This document shows positions 43,501-53,769 of a stretch of 64,000 nt of DNA, piece after piece (the stretch's first letter is position 1; each line of letters begins with the position of its first letter). Origin of the DNA: Epiperipatus broadwayi (Eukaryota > Onychophora > Udeonychophora > Euonychophora > Peripatidae). The translations under genes were made by a program, and so were the position numbers. Location: positions 2,479,097 through 2,543,096 of the forward strand of contig JAQFVV010000151.1 in assembly GCA_028023455.1 (NCBI GenBank), written 5' to 3'. The notes below the pieces were generated by a model that worked only from the letters and a program-made list of their open reading frames with translations, searched no databases and was not told the DNA's origin.

Positions 43501-44686
43501 GAGAAATTTTCATCATAAACAATGAGATCGATTTTATTTTTGCTTGATTATCACATGATTTATTGTAAGTCTTTGTGCAATCTTACTTAAGATATTTGTG
43601 CAATTCCAGTAGAATCTTTTTAATGTAACACTTATCAAAAACAGCAATAAATCACTAAATTTTCAGCTTAAACAATATGATATGACAAGAGCAACTGTGC
43701 ACTCTAGAGCCAACTAATGGAATCATGAGTAATTAAATTCCTAAACATAATGAAGAATTGAAGCTATTAAAATATATAATTACTGAATTGAATTTAGATT
43801 TATATAAACTCTTCAAGTGTTAAGACTTGCATTCAAAACCTTAGACAGATTTAAATTTCAGGATTTCAACTTCTATAGAGAGTTCAAAGTAGTCACTAGT
43901 TGGATATTTGCATTCCTTCAAATTTGAATCCCAGTCTCATTGAGAAAGGCAAAAGCCAGAAACAGATTTGGGAATGGAAATTTCAATATTAAGGATACAA
44001 ATTTTATATACACTGATAATAATTGGTTAATCAAGATTAAAACATATGGTACTAGAATGAAGAGTTGTTCTTGACTTATCTTGTTATCTAAACTGCCATC
44101 AAAATTATTTTCATTCAAGGCAGTTGTCCTTGCTTTAGGCTTTTCTACTAAAGGCTCACATTTGTTTTTCTACTTATTTTGCTTTATAGTATTTTTTTGT
44201 TAGATTTTTTTTTCCCATCATATAATTTCATGTTTAAAAGTTATATAATAATTAGGTACCATAAATAAAAACTTTTATGAAGAAATTTGTAAAAAAAATA
44301 ATGTGACCTAACTTAGTGCTAAGGATTATTCCTATAGATTACTTGACTTCTTCAGTTAGCTTGGGTAAACAACAGTATTTCTCATTTTGAGTAGTTAGAT
44401 GATAGTGCAACCATAATCCCTGTCCCTGAACCAGTTTTTATAAATAATAAGTTAAAATTCAATGCATGGTTCAATATCATTTTGCACCAGTCAGACACTT
44501 TTACTTCCATTTTTACTGTTATTATCTTGGAAATTAAAAAATACCTCAAAGTTTTGTACCCAAGCCAATCTGTTAACATGGTTACATATAACCAACACCT
44601 GATTTGTAACTACATGTTTTAGTAGATTCAACACTATTCTAACTATGGACACTTTTTTTTTTTTGGTCTAGGAAAGTTAAAACAAC
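43501..44686. other. No gene; decayed hammerhead-like segment at 43925-43975
   Basis: 43925-43975 reads GAATCCCAGTCTCA, TTGAGAA, AGGC-AAAA-GCC, AGAAAC-AG-ATT, TGGGA. TCTCA pairs with TGGGA as proximal stem I, and GGC with GCC as stem II, but the CTGANGA box is damaged. A cousin of family 1. The rest shows no gene. Confidence 0.4.
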
Positions 44687-44704
44687 ACAATGCCATCCTA
44701 TTTT

Positions 44705-44801
44705 TTTTCCATGTGTCAAAACATTGGCCGGGAAGTGAACCCACAAACCAGGACAACTGCTTGAAAGGCAACTGTGCTGACCACTCGGCCACCAACTCTT
44801 G
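44705..44801 (-). mobile_element. tRNA-derived SINE, type B, with 18-bp TSD
   Basis: Reverse strand: GTCAAGAGTTGGTGGCCGAG (A box TGGCCGAGTGG), TCAGCACAGTTGCC, TTTCAAGCAGTTGTCCTGG, TTTGTGGGTTCACTTCCCGG (B box), then ATGTTTTGACACATGGAAAA. ACAATGCCATCCTATTTT occurs at 44687-44704 and again at 44802-44819, a perfect 18-bp duplication. Confidence 0.92.
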
Positions 44802-44929
44802 ACAATGCCATCCTATTTTAAGCTTGAGTAATTAATGATTATCAAATAGGGTGATTTAACCCCATCCCCAGTTTTGAATTCAAAGTCCTTATTTGTAAAG
44901 AGAAAAGTAAAAAAAATATTGTAGGAATA

Positions 44930-45200
44930 GGTTAAATACCCTTACATCTGGTAACTACTGTTTATTCAGACTTACCATAGATGGCACTAGTGTAATAAAA
45001 AGAGAAATGCTCATTTACTCTAATACACTGAATGAATCAGGTTAGCTTGGATTCAAAATCTTATGGTTTTTAAGTTTCAGACTACTAGCTTAGTAGTAAA
45101 AAAGTGAAAGTCACTGTAAGATGCATCGATTCCAGATTTGAATCTCAAGGTCATCATTGATAAAGAAAAAGATCAGAAAGCAGTTTAAAAATAAGGATTA
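44930..45200 (+). repeat. Dispersed repeat X, further copy
   Basis: CAGGTTAGCTTGGATTCAAA, ATCTTATGG, TTTCAGACTACTAGCTTAGT, then CGATTCCAGATTTGAATCTC, then GATAAAG-AAAAGATCAGAAA. The last part resembles a badly decayed hammerhead 3' half. It links repeat X with the ribozyme-bearing families. Confidence 0.4.
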
Positions 45201-45389
45201 CATTGCTGATAATTCAAATCTACATAAAAATGTTGCTACAATAAAAAAATGCTGTTGAAAACAGTGGAAATAATAATTTAGTAATACTAAGTAAAATATT
45301 ATTATAAATATGTTAATGAGAAATGTAGATTAACATAATTAGAAAATGTTACATTCTAATGCTAAAATATAAACATTGCCATTATTTAC

Positions 45390-45434
45390 CTCTTGGTGGC
45401 CGTGAAGGGTCATGCTTTGGTTTTTCAGTACTAC
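45390..45434 (-). CDS. Candidate 45-nt symmetric exon of unknown gene
   Basis: The minus strand reads TTTTAACTCTTTTCAG, then 45 nt, then GTAAATAATG. The exon is clearly more GC-rich (about 47%) than its surroundings. In the phase that starts with two bases of a split codon it encodes STEKPKHDPSRPPR. Both ends are phase 1, and its length is a multiple of three, so it can be skipped without a frameshift. Joined to the exon at 52834-52790, the junction codon is GGT (glycine). No family recognised. The product looks polar and proline-rich. Confidence 0.5.
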
Positions 45435-46009
45435 CTGAAAAGAGTTAAAATTGTAAATTTTTTTTTACAATAATAACTACAATATAAATGTAAGTTTGAG
45501 TTAATTTTAATGAACAAAACAAATTCACAGAGATGGAAAGACAGAAAAAATGTTTGAAATATAATGACGTAATAATTTCTAGCCGTATAAATCATTAGTA
45601 ATAATCATTAATGAATTTATTTAAAGTGGATGGAGGAAAAAGTGTGAGTATAAAAATGTTTGACACTTGTATCTCAAATTGCAGTAAGATGTATAAATGA
45701 ATATCAACATTCCAGAAGTTGGCATTCTATAATCAAGGCAATATGATGAGAGGTTATTTCATGACTATCAGACTTTTTTAAACAGGATTTAAAATATTCT
45801 CAGGTAATAAACTTTTTTTTTTTTAAATTTAATCTCGATTAAACAATAACATTTGCATTTTAAAAATAAAATTAAACACAGTTTAATAAATATACTAATA
45901 GTGTATCCAACGCCATCTATCATTATTTTAAGCAATCAATGGACACTAGATGGTAATGCTGTCTTATCCACTTTGAATTTTGTGATTTTAATTTTCATTG
46001 CCTTGCAAA
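45435..46009. other. No gene; presumed intron
   Basis: AT-rich. GCCATCTATCATTATTTTAA near 45911 and CAATGGACACTAGATGG near 45938 are scraps of dispersed repeats. Confidence 0.3.
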
Positions 46010-46150
46010 GTTTGGTGTAGCAACAGAGGGCCAGACTCTGGAAATCAAAATCCACAGAGTAAGATTATTTATCACCATCCTTCTCTAAGTCCGCACTTTA
46101 GTGCAGTAGTAGCATCTGGAGAGCAAAATCCATAAATTAACATTTTTATT
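46010..46150 (+). repeat. SINE-C-like copies, partial
   Basis: GTTTGGTGTAGCAACAGAGG, CCAGACTCTGGAAATCAAAA, TCCACAGAGT, then CTTTAGTGCAGTAGTAGCAT, CTGGAGAGCAAAATCCAT. Two incomplete units. Confidence 0.5.
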
Positions 46151-46639
46151 ATTTCTTTTTATTTTCCTCTAAGCACTGCAAGGTTGTTAGAGATGCAGAC
46201 GCTGATCTTCAATCATGATTGCTTTGATTTAGTGATATGATATTAATTTTTGCTAATGGACAGCATTATTAAATGGATTAGTTCTTCATTATATTTTTTC
46301 TGATGTGTATATATAATTTAAAGATCAATTTCTTTCACCCTTCTCTGGATGGTAATATTACAATATCCACATTCTCAGATACATTTCTGGAGTTTTTCTT
46401 TATCAACAATGTTTTAGAATCCAAAACTCAAAATTTAATGATCTTATGCATCTTATGCATTAATAGTCACTTTGAACCCTTTTACACCATTAAGTGAATA
46501 GCCTGAAATTAAAAAAAAACTCTAAGAAAAGTCTCAACCAAGTTGTTAGTGCAGTTATATATTTATTATTTATTTAGCATATGGTATTAGGACATCAAAA
46601 TTTAACACTAACAGTTCTTAACCAAACAAGACTCCTCCA

Positions 46640-47100
46640 AGTTGTGCAGAACAAATAGGCCAATAGGGGCTTGGTAAATTGAGCATCCTTATAAATGAAT
46701 ATCATGGTTTGTGGTCTTTCACACATACAGTTTGGAGTGTCTATAAATCTCCATTTGTGCAACATATAACCACTTCTACCTATGGCTGTTCTGATTCTGT
46801 TAATATTTGATCAGAGTTTTCTTGGAAAGGAAGAAACCAGGTACTCAGAGGTAAGGACATCTATTAGAATATGATTATTAATATTGGAATTATTTCAGAC
46901 ACAGATACACATGCTGTTGATATCCAATATGGGTGGCTACAGAGAATTACCAGTAAGTCAGAAGACTGTCTTGATGTTAGCCTGATGTTGGGGGGGGGGG
47001 GGCTCAAATTATCTGGTAGCTCAACAAGCTTGCTGAATTCATTGACGGCTGTCAACCTACACCTGAAATTAGCTGTGAAGATATTTGAGAGTTGAGGCAA
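46640..47100 (-). pseudogene. LINE ORF2 C-terminal relic, fourth family
   Basis: Minus-strand translation of 46691-46765 reads LHKWRFIDTPNCMCERPQTM. Many non-LTR retrotransposons end ORF2 with MHKWGL--SP-C-CG--QTM-H, a cysteine-rich motif of this order. Upstream (47100-46864) the frame reads FRCRLTAVNEFSKLVELPDN, then a proline run encoded by a 12-base G/C homopolymer (46989-47000), which may have grown by slippage. A dead copy. Confidence 0.55.
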
Positions 47101-47435
47101 TCATTCTACAGGTATTGATTTAAGGTGCAAGATATAATACACAAGAATTTATTGATCTGAGTATCCACAAGATTAGAATGTGTACTTCTGCACCACACTT
47201 GAGAGCACTACACTACTAAATAAACAAGTGCTGGACCAGAAGTTCTAAGAATGTTAGCATTAAAACTCCATGTAGCACTTGTAAGCTTGGAGAGGATATA
47301 ATAAACTGTAAACATATGATAAATCATACCAACCCAAACAGTCAATGCTAAAGTTAATTAATTTATCTACAATCTATTATCAAGACAATATTCAAATCTA
47401 AATGAAAATCTGATAGAAAGTCACCTACTGTTTTT
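47101..47435. other. No gene seen
   Basis: Spacer between the LINE relic and the Penelope 3' terminus. No motif supported. Confidence 0.35.
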
Positions 47436-47439
47436 TCCT

Positions 47440-49518
47440 GAAGGTTTGTGATGATGGTATTTTAGTTGTATTTATATATTGGAATATTTTCATCATGTAA
47501 TATAAGTATTGAATGTGTTTAGAAAAAAATTAACATTATTTAAATATTCCAAATACATTTAACTGTTAGTAATAGCACACAGTGTAGTATAACATCTTGA
47601 GTACTATTAATCTCCCCTTTTCTTCAGGTGTTTCTGGCCTGACTAGTGACAGTACTAGCATGGAAATTGAACCTGGATCCTTAAATTTTTAAATATTAAA
47701 TGTTAAGGTAATACTTTAACTAACTGAGCAATCCTACCAAAGGTAGCAGTAGAAATTTCATATATATATATCTTAAGCTTGTCATGATTTCTCCAAATTT
47801 TTCCTAAAAGCAAAATTGATTAGTGGTTTTCATACATTATGTATAGTCACACTAGGTTGACTTATGGGATTGTTGTCATTGTGATGTGAGCACCTTCTTT
47901 ACATTTTCTTCTTTGCACCTTTTCATCTTTATCCAAATACTTGTGTACTCTTTTAATTTAACATATGTTCATTGGTACATACATGGTTTGCTATCTTAGA
48001 CATACCTGTTTTTTCTCTTCTAATCATCAGTTTGTGTTCTTGCAAGCACTTTTCAATGGGACAACTGGTCTCACCAATATATGTTCTTCCACATAGTATT
48101 TTGTAGATGCAATTTTTTCTTCTCAGCATTTCAAGTTTAGGCTTTGTAGATGTAAGAATTCCTCATAGTGTGGTATAGCTCTGGAAAACTGTTCTTATGT
48201 TGTACTGATTGTTGATTTTCCTTAATTGGTCTGTTATTTTTGGAATGTATGGGTGCACTACAGTACCAATAATTGTCTTTTCTCTTGATGATTCTTTTTG
48301 TCGTCAATTTAACATTTTCTTAATAACAGATGATACAACATTTTTTTCCAAATTGCTGGTTTCTGAACAAACTTCATTTTCTCTGATCCATAGTGATAGT
48401 ATAACTCCATGTTTTGCATTTCTGATGTGATTGGATGTATAGGCTAAGTATTTTCCTGTATGTGTAGGTTTTCGGTAAACTGTAATTTTGATTTTACCAT
48501 GATAGAGTCTTGCCACAAAAATATCTAAGAGTGCCAATTTTTGTTCTTGTTCTGATTTTATTGTGAATTTAATTGAAGGGGCTATGTTATTGATGTGTTT
48601 CCATAAAGTTTGAAATAGTGCTTCACCATATGATCATACAACAAATATATCATCAATAAAGTAAAGCTAAACTTTAAGTCAATATGGAGTAGTCTTTACG
48701 GCTGTCATTTCAAATTTTTCTATGTAAATATTTCTAATCATGAGGGGCAGTGGTGAGCCCATAACTATTCCTTGATTTTGTTGGAAGAATTTTGGGTTGA
48801 ATTGAAAGCTTATCAATATGCAGAATGTTACCATAATTCCATTATATTATCAATAGAGAGAATTGTTCTGATTTGTAAGCTATTATCACCATTTAATCTT
48901 TTTCTAATAATAGACAATGCTCTTCACATGGTACATTTGTAAATAAAGTTTCCACATCAAAGCTTACTAGTATGTCAGTTCTTTCAATTTTCATGTTCCT
49001 GAGTAATTCTATGAAGTGTCCAGAATTCCTGACAAAGGACTGGATCTTGTATGCCAAATGACTAACTAAGAACTTTGAGAAGAAATCTTGATAAATTTTG
49101 CAATGTGAATTACTAGAACTAACAACAGGTCTTAATGGAACATGATCCTTATGAATTTTAGGTATGCTATAAAGATGAGGAATTTTGCTGAAATATGGTG
49201 TTAGTTTACACTTTTCTGAATCACTGAAGTAGCTGTGATCCTTATATTTGTTTCCATACTTGGTATTGGATTTTTTGCCACTTTTCTATATTGGCCTGCT
49301 GTGAGGAATTCTTGTATTTTGTTGTCATAATCAGTTGTATCCATTACAACTGTTGCATTGCCTTTGTCAGCAGGGGTAATAATTATAGATTTATTTACTT
49401 TGAGTGATTTAATTCCTTTGCTCTCAGCATAGGATGTGTTTGGCTTCAATTTTTTTGCTTGTTAAGTGTTTTTTATTCTCCATTATAATTCTGCTCCTTT
49501 TTCTAAAGACAATTTTTG
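47440..49518 (-). pseudogene. Penelope-like retroelement (PLE-1): RT and GIY-YIG endonuclease
   Basis: Reading from 49450 downward. Near 49370: IIITPADKGNATVVMD (PLE N-terminal motif). Near 49160: HLYSIPKIHKDHVPLRPVVS. Near 48950: LVSFDVETLFTNVPCEE. Near 48770: QNQGIVMGSPLPLM. At 48660-48637: FIDDIFVV, the catalytic DD box. Near 48460: ITVYRKPTHTGKYL. Near 48110: GRTYIGETSCPIEK with LQEHKLM, the GIY-YIG endonuclease. The conserved W after the DD box is a TGA stop, and there are several frameshifts, so it is inactive. It is 5'-truncated at about 49518. The 3' region (to 47440) carries a tRNA-like module and a CTGAAGAA hairpin. Confidence 0.9.
47620..47755 (-). repeat. tRNA-like module in PLE-1 3' region
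   Basis: Minus strand: TTGCTCAGTTAGTTAAAGTA (A box-like), then CTTAACATTTAATATTTAAA, then GGATCCAGGTTCAATTTCC (B box-like), then CACCTGAAGAAAAGGGGAG. Diverged from the PLE-2 copy but colinear with it. Confidence 0.6.
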
Positions 49519-49524
49519 ATTGAA

Positions 49525-50075
49525 CGTGGAAGAATGTATATTGGTGAGACCAGTCCTCTCATTGAAAAGTGATTTCAAGAACATAAACTGATGATTAAGA
49601 GAGAGAAAACAGATGTATCTAACATAGCAGGCCATATATATACCAATGAACATGAGTTCAACTGAGAAAGTACAAAAGTATTGGATAGAGTAGAAAAGGT
49701 ACAAGAAAAAAATTTAAAGATAATGCTCACATAGCAATGATGAACAACCCCATAAATCCACCTACTAATCAACTTTGCTCTTAGGAAAAAGTAAAGAAAT
49801 CAGAAGGAATCTCATAGATAATTATATGAAATTTTACCAACTGTTGCCTTTGGCCCAGTTGGTTAGAGTGATATCTTAAAATTCAATATTCAAAAATCTA
49901 AGGGTTTAGGTTCGATTCTCATGCTAGCCACTGGCCAGGCTAACAACAACTGAAGAAGAGGAGAGAATAATACCTCTGAAACATTGTGCACATGCTAACC
50001 TGTGTGTTATTACTAACAGTTGATTGTATTTGGAATATTTAAATAAAGTTGAGTATGATGGAAATAGTCCAACTG
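49525..50075 (+). mobile_element. Penelope-like element 3' fragment (PLE-2), head-to-head with PLE-1
   Basis: GGAAGAATGTATATTGGTGA encodes GRMYIGETSPLIEK of the GIY-YIG domain, with a stop soon after, then EHKLMIKREKTDVSNIAGH. Downstream: CTTTGCTCTTAGGAAAAAGT and GCCTTTGGCCCAGTTGG with GTTAGAGTG (A box). GTTTAGGTTCGATTCTC is the B box, and CAACTGAAGAAGAGGAGAGA with CCTCTGAAACATTGTGC is the terminal hairpin. ACTAACAGTTGATTGTATTT then leads to about 50075. Its 5' end meets the 5' end of PLE-1. Confidence 0.85.
49845..49932 (+). repeat. tRNA-like module in PLE-2 3' region
   Basis: TGGCCCAGTTGG is a perfect fit to the pol III A box pattern and GGTTCGATTCT to the B box. The spacing (about 60 bp, with CTTAAAA as a possible TAA anticodon loop and extra bases before the B box) resembles a leucine tRNA with a long variable arm. 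No closing acceptor stem is evident, so it is not a tRNA gene. Confidence 0.65.
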
Positions 50076-51780
50076 TTTATTTTAGCAATTTCAATTTAAG
50101 CTGACTGTAGGCTTCTTTCACCCATTGGCCAAGATAATTGAAACCAATAAAGCATTATATAACTTATTCAGCTATCACGTGTCTTACTCAGCTTATTCCC
50201 AATGTCATAGCAAGGCAAATTCTCTCTGCCTTATGTGAGAAGCATTTAGTGTCAGTTCAATATTACTTACGTTTAATAGCTTCATTATCTGTGTGCAGAG
50301 CACATATATATATATATTAATTGATTTCAAAGGCTAATGAAGTAAAGCCTTAACTATTTCAATAGATGTGAGTGCATTTAATTGGAATTAACTTATAGAT
50401 GCTTAACCCTATTAATTACCATCTTGAGTTTTAAGTCCTCATGTAAAGAGAACGCAAAATGCAGAAAATCTGATGATATGGCTATCATAATGCTATTATC
50501 ACCAACGTCACATGACTTTTTTTAAGTTGTTAAAAATTAGTTTGTTTTCACCCGAGTTCTATCCAATTTAAGTTTAAATAATTGATAGAAACCAGGTACC
50601 CTTACATAAAAAGGCAAAATGTAGAAAATTTGCTGACATGAATGTGACAGCACTAATGTCAGCAACATAACATGACTTTGCATATACTTCTAAAAGGAGT
50701 TAACTTCACCTAATCTAGCGCTATCTATTTTAAGGTTAAGTAATCGATGGATACCAGATAGTACAGTGCTTTAAAATCATTTCCAGATTGACCAGTTTCT
50801 GGGTTTTTGGTAGTATGAAGGAATAAAAAAATGGCTACTAGATGATACTACTTTGAATCCTAGTCTTTACTGAAGAAGGCAAAAATCAGAAACTTCAGAT
50901 GGACATTTTATAGCATTATAGTATTTCATATCTATTGCTTATTCAAAAATTACAGCAGATGACTCTAGAGTAGGATGATAAGAACTGCTCTTGGATATGA
51001 TAGCATGACCCACAGTATCTACAGATTACTCAAGCTAACAGTAGATGGCTCTGGAGTAAATAACTGCTTTTGGATATGATAGCATTAGCACTTAGTATTC
51101 ATTGATTACTCTCTCAGGTTAACAGGAGATGGCTTTGAAATAAATTGAAGAGAACTGCTCGTGGAAGAATATGTTAAAAAATAATCTGAGTCATATGATG
51201 TTTGGTTATTTAATAATGCTTGCAGAAGCTACTAGCATGCTTCATTAAGCATAGTCCTTTTAAAGGTGACTGTTATTCAAAAAGCACTGTTTTAATGACT
51301 TTATTCAGTAAAAAATCCAAAATGTTTTGTGGGTAGCCATTTAAAATGCTTCATCAAGTTTCTGCAGAATGAAATAGTAGCTGTCAAGATGCATATGTTA
51401 TATATGCAGAGAAGTAGTAGTTGTGAAGTATCATAGTTTAAAGGCATTATCATCTTCTGAGAAAATCATGCGAGCTGACTTTTATTTTCATGTCTTTCAA
51501 TGTGTGTGAGTGAGTTGGTTAAACTTTTTAAGAAAAGCTTAAAAAACTTGCTCAGGTAATAATTTATGGACACATCAAAGATATATCACCCAAACATAGA
51601 AAGATAGATTTCAGTGCAGTAGCTTTTTGACAACTCATTTTCACATAATGTCATTTCCATTATCTTAGCCTGGATTCTTTGTCTGATCAATAAATCTTCC
51701 CATGTTCAAAGCCAAAGTTAAACTCTTAAGTTTAACCCATGTGGAAGTATGATAAATTTATTATTAAAGAAGAAAGCTGC
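50076..51780. other. No gene; several old repeats with CAGATGGC phrases
   Basis: 50400-51160 holds repeated phrases (AACATAACATGACTTT; ATTACTCAAGCTAACAGTAG with ATGGCTCTGGAGTAAA; AGAACTGCTCTTGGATATGA; GATAGCATTAGCACTTAGTA). They occur two or three times in tandem near 50930-51160, and the start also occurs at 10600-10670. 50866-50900 (TTACTGAAGAAGGCAAAAAT, then CAGAAACTTCAGATGG) resembles a decayed hammerhead. Confidence 0.4.
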
Positions 51781-51809
51781 ATATAACCCCAGTGAAAATG
51801 TGACTCATT

Positions 51810-52080
51810 ATGTCTCCAAGCTGCCTGCAGTATCATCTCTGAATCAATTCATCTGTTGCATAGCAACAGTTTAGCTATTCATCACATAAATTTTAAGATA
51901 CTAGCATGTCTGAATCATGAGTTATGATGTGAAATGTGACAGTATGTATTGCACCCTCATAAATCACTTTAAAACATTCATGCAATTCATGGATTCATCA
52001 TTATACATGGTTTGGATTATTTTAATAGCCATTTTGTCCAATTTCAAACAATAATTAATGTTAGAAAGTTGTTCCATTGT
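51810..52080 (-). pseudogene. Transposase-like HTH relic, second copy
   Basis: Minus strand reads DKMAIKIIQTMYNDESMNCM, then NVLK. It matches 24180-24490 in order and in the flanking CCAAGCTGCCTG and CATGTCTGAATCATGAGTTA phrases. Decayed. Confidence 0.4.
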
Positions 52081-52224
52081 GGGTTGAGGCATGAAACCTC
52101 TTGCTGTACATCATGCCATAGCTTGTGGCTAAAAATTCAAGCATCTTAAAATCTTTTGAACAAAAAGCTAAACTATGCCACTATTATATAATGAGTATGC
52201 CAATAGCTCTTAACAAGCTTTTCA

Positions 52225-52288
52225 GAATATCCCTATCCTCAGACTAGTTTCTAGCTCTGGCTTTCATCAGTGAAGCACTAGGATATTC
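52225..52288 (-). ncRNA. Hammerhead ribozyme, family 1, intact, covarying stem I
   Basis: Minus strand: GAATATCC, TAGTG, CTTCA, CTGATGA, A-AGC-CAGA-GCT-A, GAAAC-TA-GTC, TGAGG, ATAG, GGATATTC. Stem II is AGC/GCT (A-U where 17818 has G-C) with a CAGA loop. Proximal stem I is CTTCA/TGAGG with one wobble. Distal stem I is an 8-bp GAATATCC/GGATATTC, a different sequence from the ATCCAA/TTGGAT of other copies but still fully paired. Predicted cleavage is between 52242 and 52241. Flanking arms are not recognisable. Confidence 0.8.
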
Positions 52289-52780
52289 AAGCATTAGATT
52301 TAAATTACCAGATCAAAGCCAGCACTTTATCTAATGGCTAACTTATGTCTTCAAATCCAGCATGGAATAGAATTAAGTTCAAATATATCATATATTAATA
52401 GTTTTAGCAATATAAAATCACTCAAGCCTTAAGGGCTATTGGCATGCTCATTATTTAACATTTGTAATACAATCTTATTAAATTAAGTCGCATGATATAT
52501 AACTTTATTTTCTTGTAACTAGGCCACTATGTAACACATGTTGATTCAGGAGTGGCACTGCTGGCAGCTTGGAGAGAGAACTGGTCATCCATTAACTTTT
52601 CAATGACACCCACTGTGTAGATCGCAAATAGTTATACCATTAAGTTCAGTCAGAAAAAGTGTTTTTTTTTTAACATTTAAAAACAGAAAGAGTAAAAAGA
52701 TAATAAAAAAACATATAAGACAACACACATATACAAACAGGTAAACATTTTTTTAAAAGAATGAATATTTTGAGCATCTT
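52289..52780. other. No gene; presumed intron
   Basis: AT-rich. GGCAGCTTGGAGAGAGAACTG near 52563 is an inverted scrap of the 24180 repeat. Confidence 0.3.
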
Positions 52781-52789
52781 AACACTTAC

Positions 52790-52834
52790 CCTCAGCTTCT
52801 AGGTTCTTTGATTGAGGACAGGTGTATAAGATGC
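52790..52834 (-). CDS. Candidate 45-nt symmetric exon of unknown gene
   Basis: Minus strand: GAATGTTTCAG, then 45 nt, then GTAAGTGTTAAG, a strong donor. In phase 1 it encodes ILYTCPQSKNLEAE; the other phases contain stops. Same length and same phase as the exon at 45434-45390. The last base (G) plus the first two bases of that exon (GT) give a glycine codon, and the first two bases here (GC) preceded by the terminal G of the 12-nt exon give GGC, also glycine. GC content (about 44%) exceeds the flanks. Confidence 0.5.
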
Positions 52835-53231
52835 CTGAAACATTCAAAGAAAACATCAATCAGTAACAAATGACAAAAGATATTCACATAAGACATCACA
52901 ACATCCATTCAGACAGACATCTAATACAATTCATTTCAACTTAAAACACTAATTTAAAGTCATTATTTTTTTGTTTTATAGTTTATTATAATTTTGGTAG
53001 GACATTCAAAAATCAAAACATAGCAGGTTCAATTTTATATTTCCAAATCTCTTCATGCACTTTTGAAATATTCACTTTAAATAGATGGAGACCAATTAGA
53101 CGAACCTGTGTCTAAATGGATTCTGTCAAAGTCTAAAAAGTAGTGACATATCTTTTTCAGCTCCAGAAGACTAAGTGTAAGAAATAGCAAGTTTTAAAAA
53201 ATATAAAATTGTTGCAGAGCACAAATAGAAG
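52835..53231. other. No gene; presumed intron
   Basis: AT-rich, no repeat recognised. Confidence 0.3.
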
Positions 53232-53244
53232 TAAAATTAGATAT

Positions 53245-53451
53245 TAAATCACTAAACATCACATGATCACCATCTCATGCTAGCACATAACTGTTAGTAA
53301 ACAGGTAAAAACTCTCCATATAGTAGTGCCACCTTGTGCTAACCAGATTAGGCACTAGATAGGGATTTTATGCACAAGCCTTCTGGCATACATTGATTAC
53401 TCTGGTTAGCACAAGGTGGCACTACTATATGGAGAGTTTTTGCCTGTTTAC
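53245..53451. mobile_element. Family 1 foldback element lacking the ribozyme, 13-bp TSD
   Basis: TAAAATTAGATAT flanks it perfectly (53232-53244, 53452-53464). The left arm AACTCTCCATATAGTAGTGC, then CACCTTGTGCTAACCAGA, jumps directly to TTAGGCACTAGATAGGG and the right arm (GGCATACATTGATTACTCTG, GTTAGCACAAGGTGGCACTA, CTATATGGAGAGTTTTTGCC). The deletion removed the hammerhead and part of the left arm. The arms remain nearly identical, so the copy is young. Confidence 0.88.
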
Positions 53452-53479
53452 TAAAATTAGATATCATGATTAAAAAAAT

Positions 53480-53765
53480 AAAATAATTGAATGGTTTATT
53501 TTATAGGAAGTTTGAGCATTGGAAGTGGCAACTCAGGGTCACAATTCATGGATTGTGAGCTCCAGAATCCATCAATCAAGTACTTTATCAAATTACAAAG
53601 TGCCTAATAATATCACATATAAGTGAGTGGATTATTGTTTGGGAGCTCATAAGAAGTTCAATCATTGCAAATGATAGAACTGGGACCATGATCCATGAAT
53701 CTTGAACTCCAGAATCTGCCATTATATTATTTCTGCAAAGCATGCTGGGAACTAAAAAAAAGCAT
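53480..53765 (-). repeat. SINE-C units (two), minus strand
   Basis: AATTGAATGGTTTATTTTAT, AGGAAGTTTGAGCATTGGAA, GTGGCAACTCAGGGTCACAA, TTCATGGATTGTGAGCTCCA, then a second unit ending ATCTGCCATTATATTATTTC, TGCAAAGCATGCTGGGAACT. Confidence 0.7.
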
Positions 53766-53769
53766 AGTA

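Noticed and set aside
46871-47095. 74-codon plus-strand frame with a glycine run
   Set aside because: Antisense to the LINE relic; the glycine run is a 12-base G homopolymer.
49845-49932. Possible leucine tRNA gene
   Set aside because: No acceptor stem; colinear copies occur in all four PLE 3' ends.
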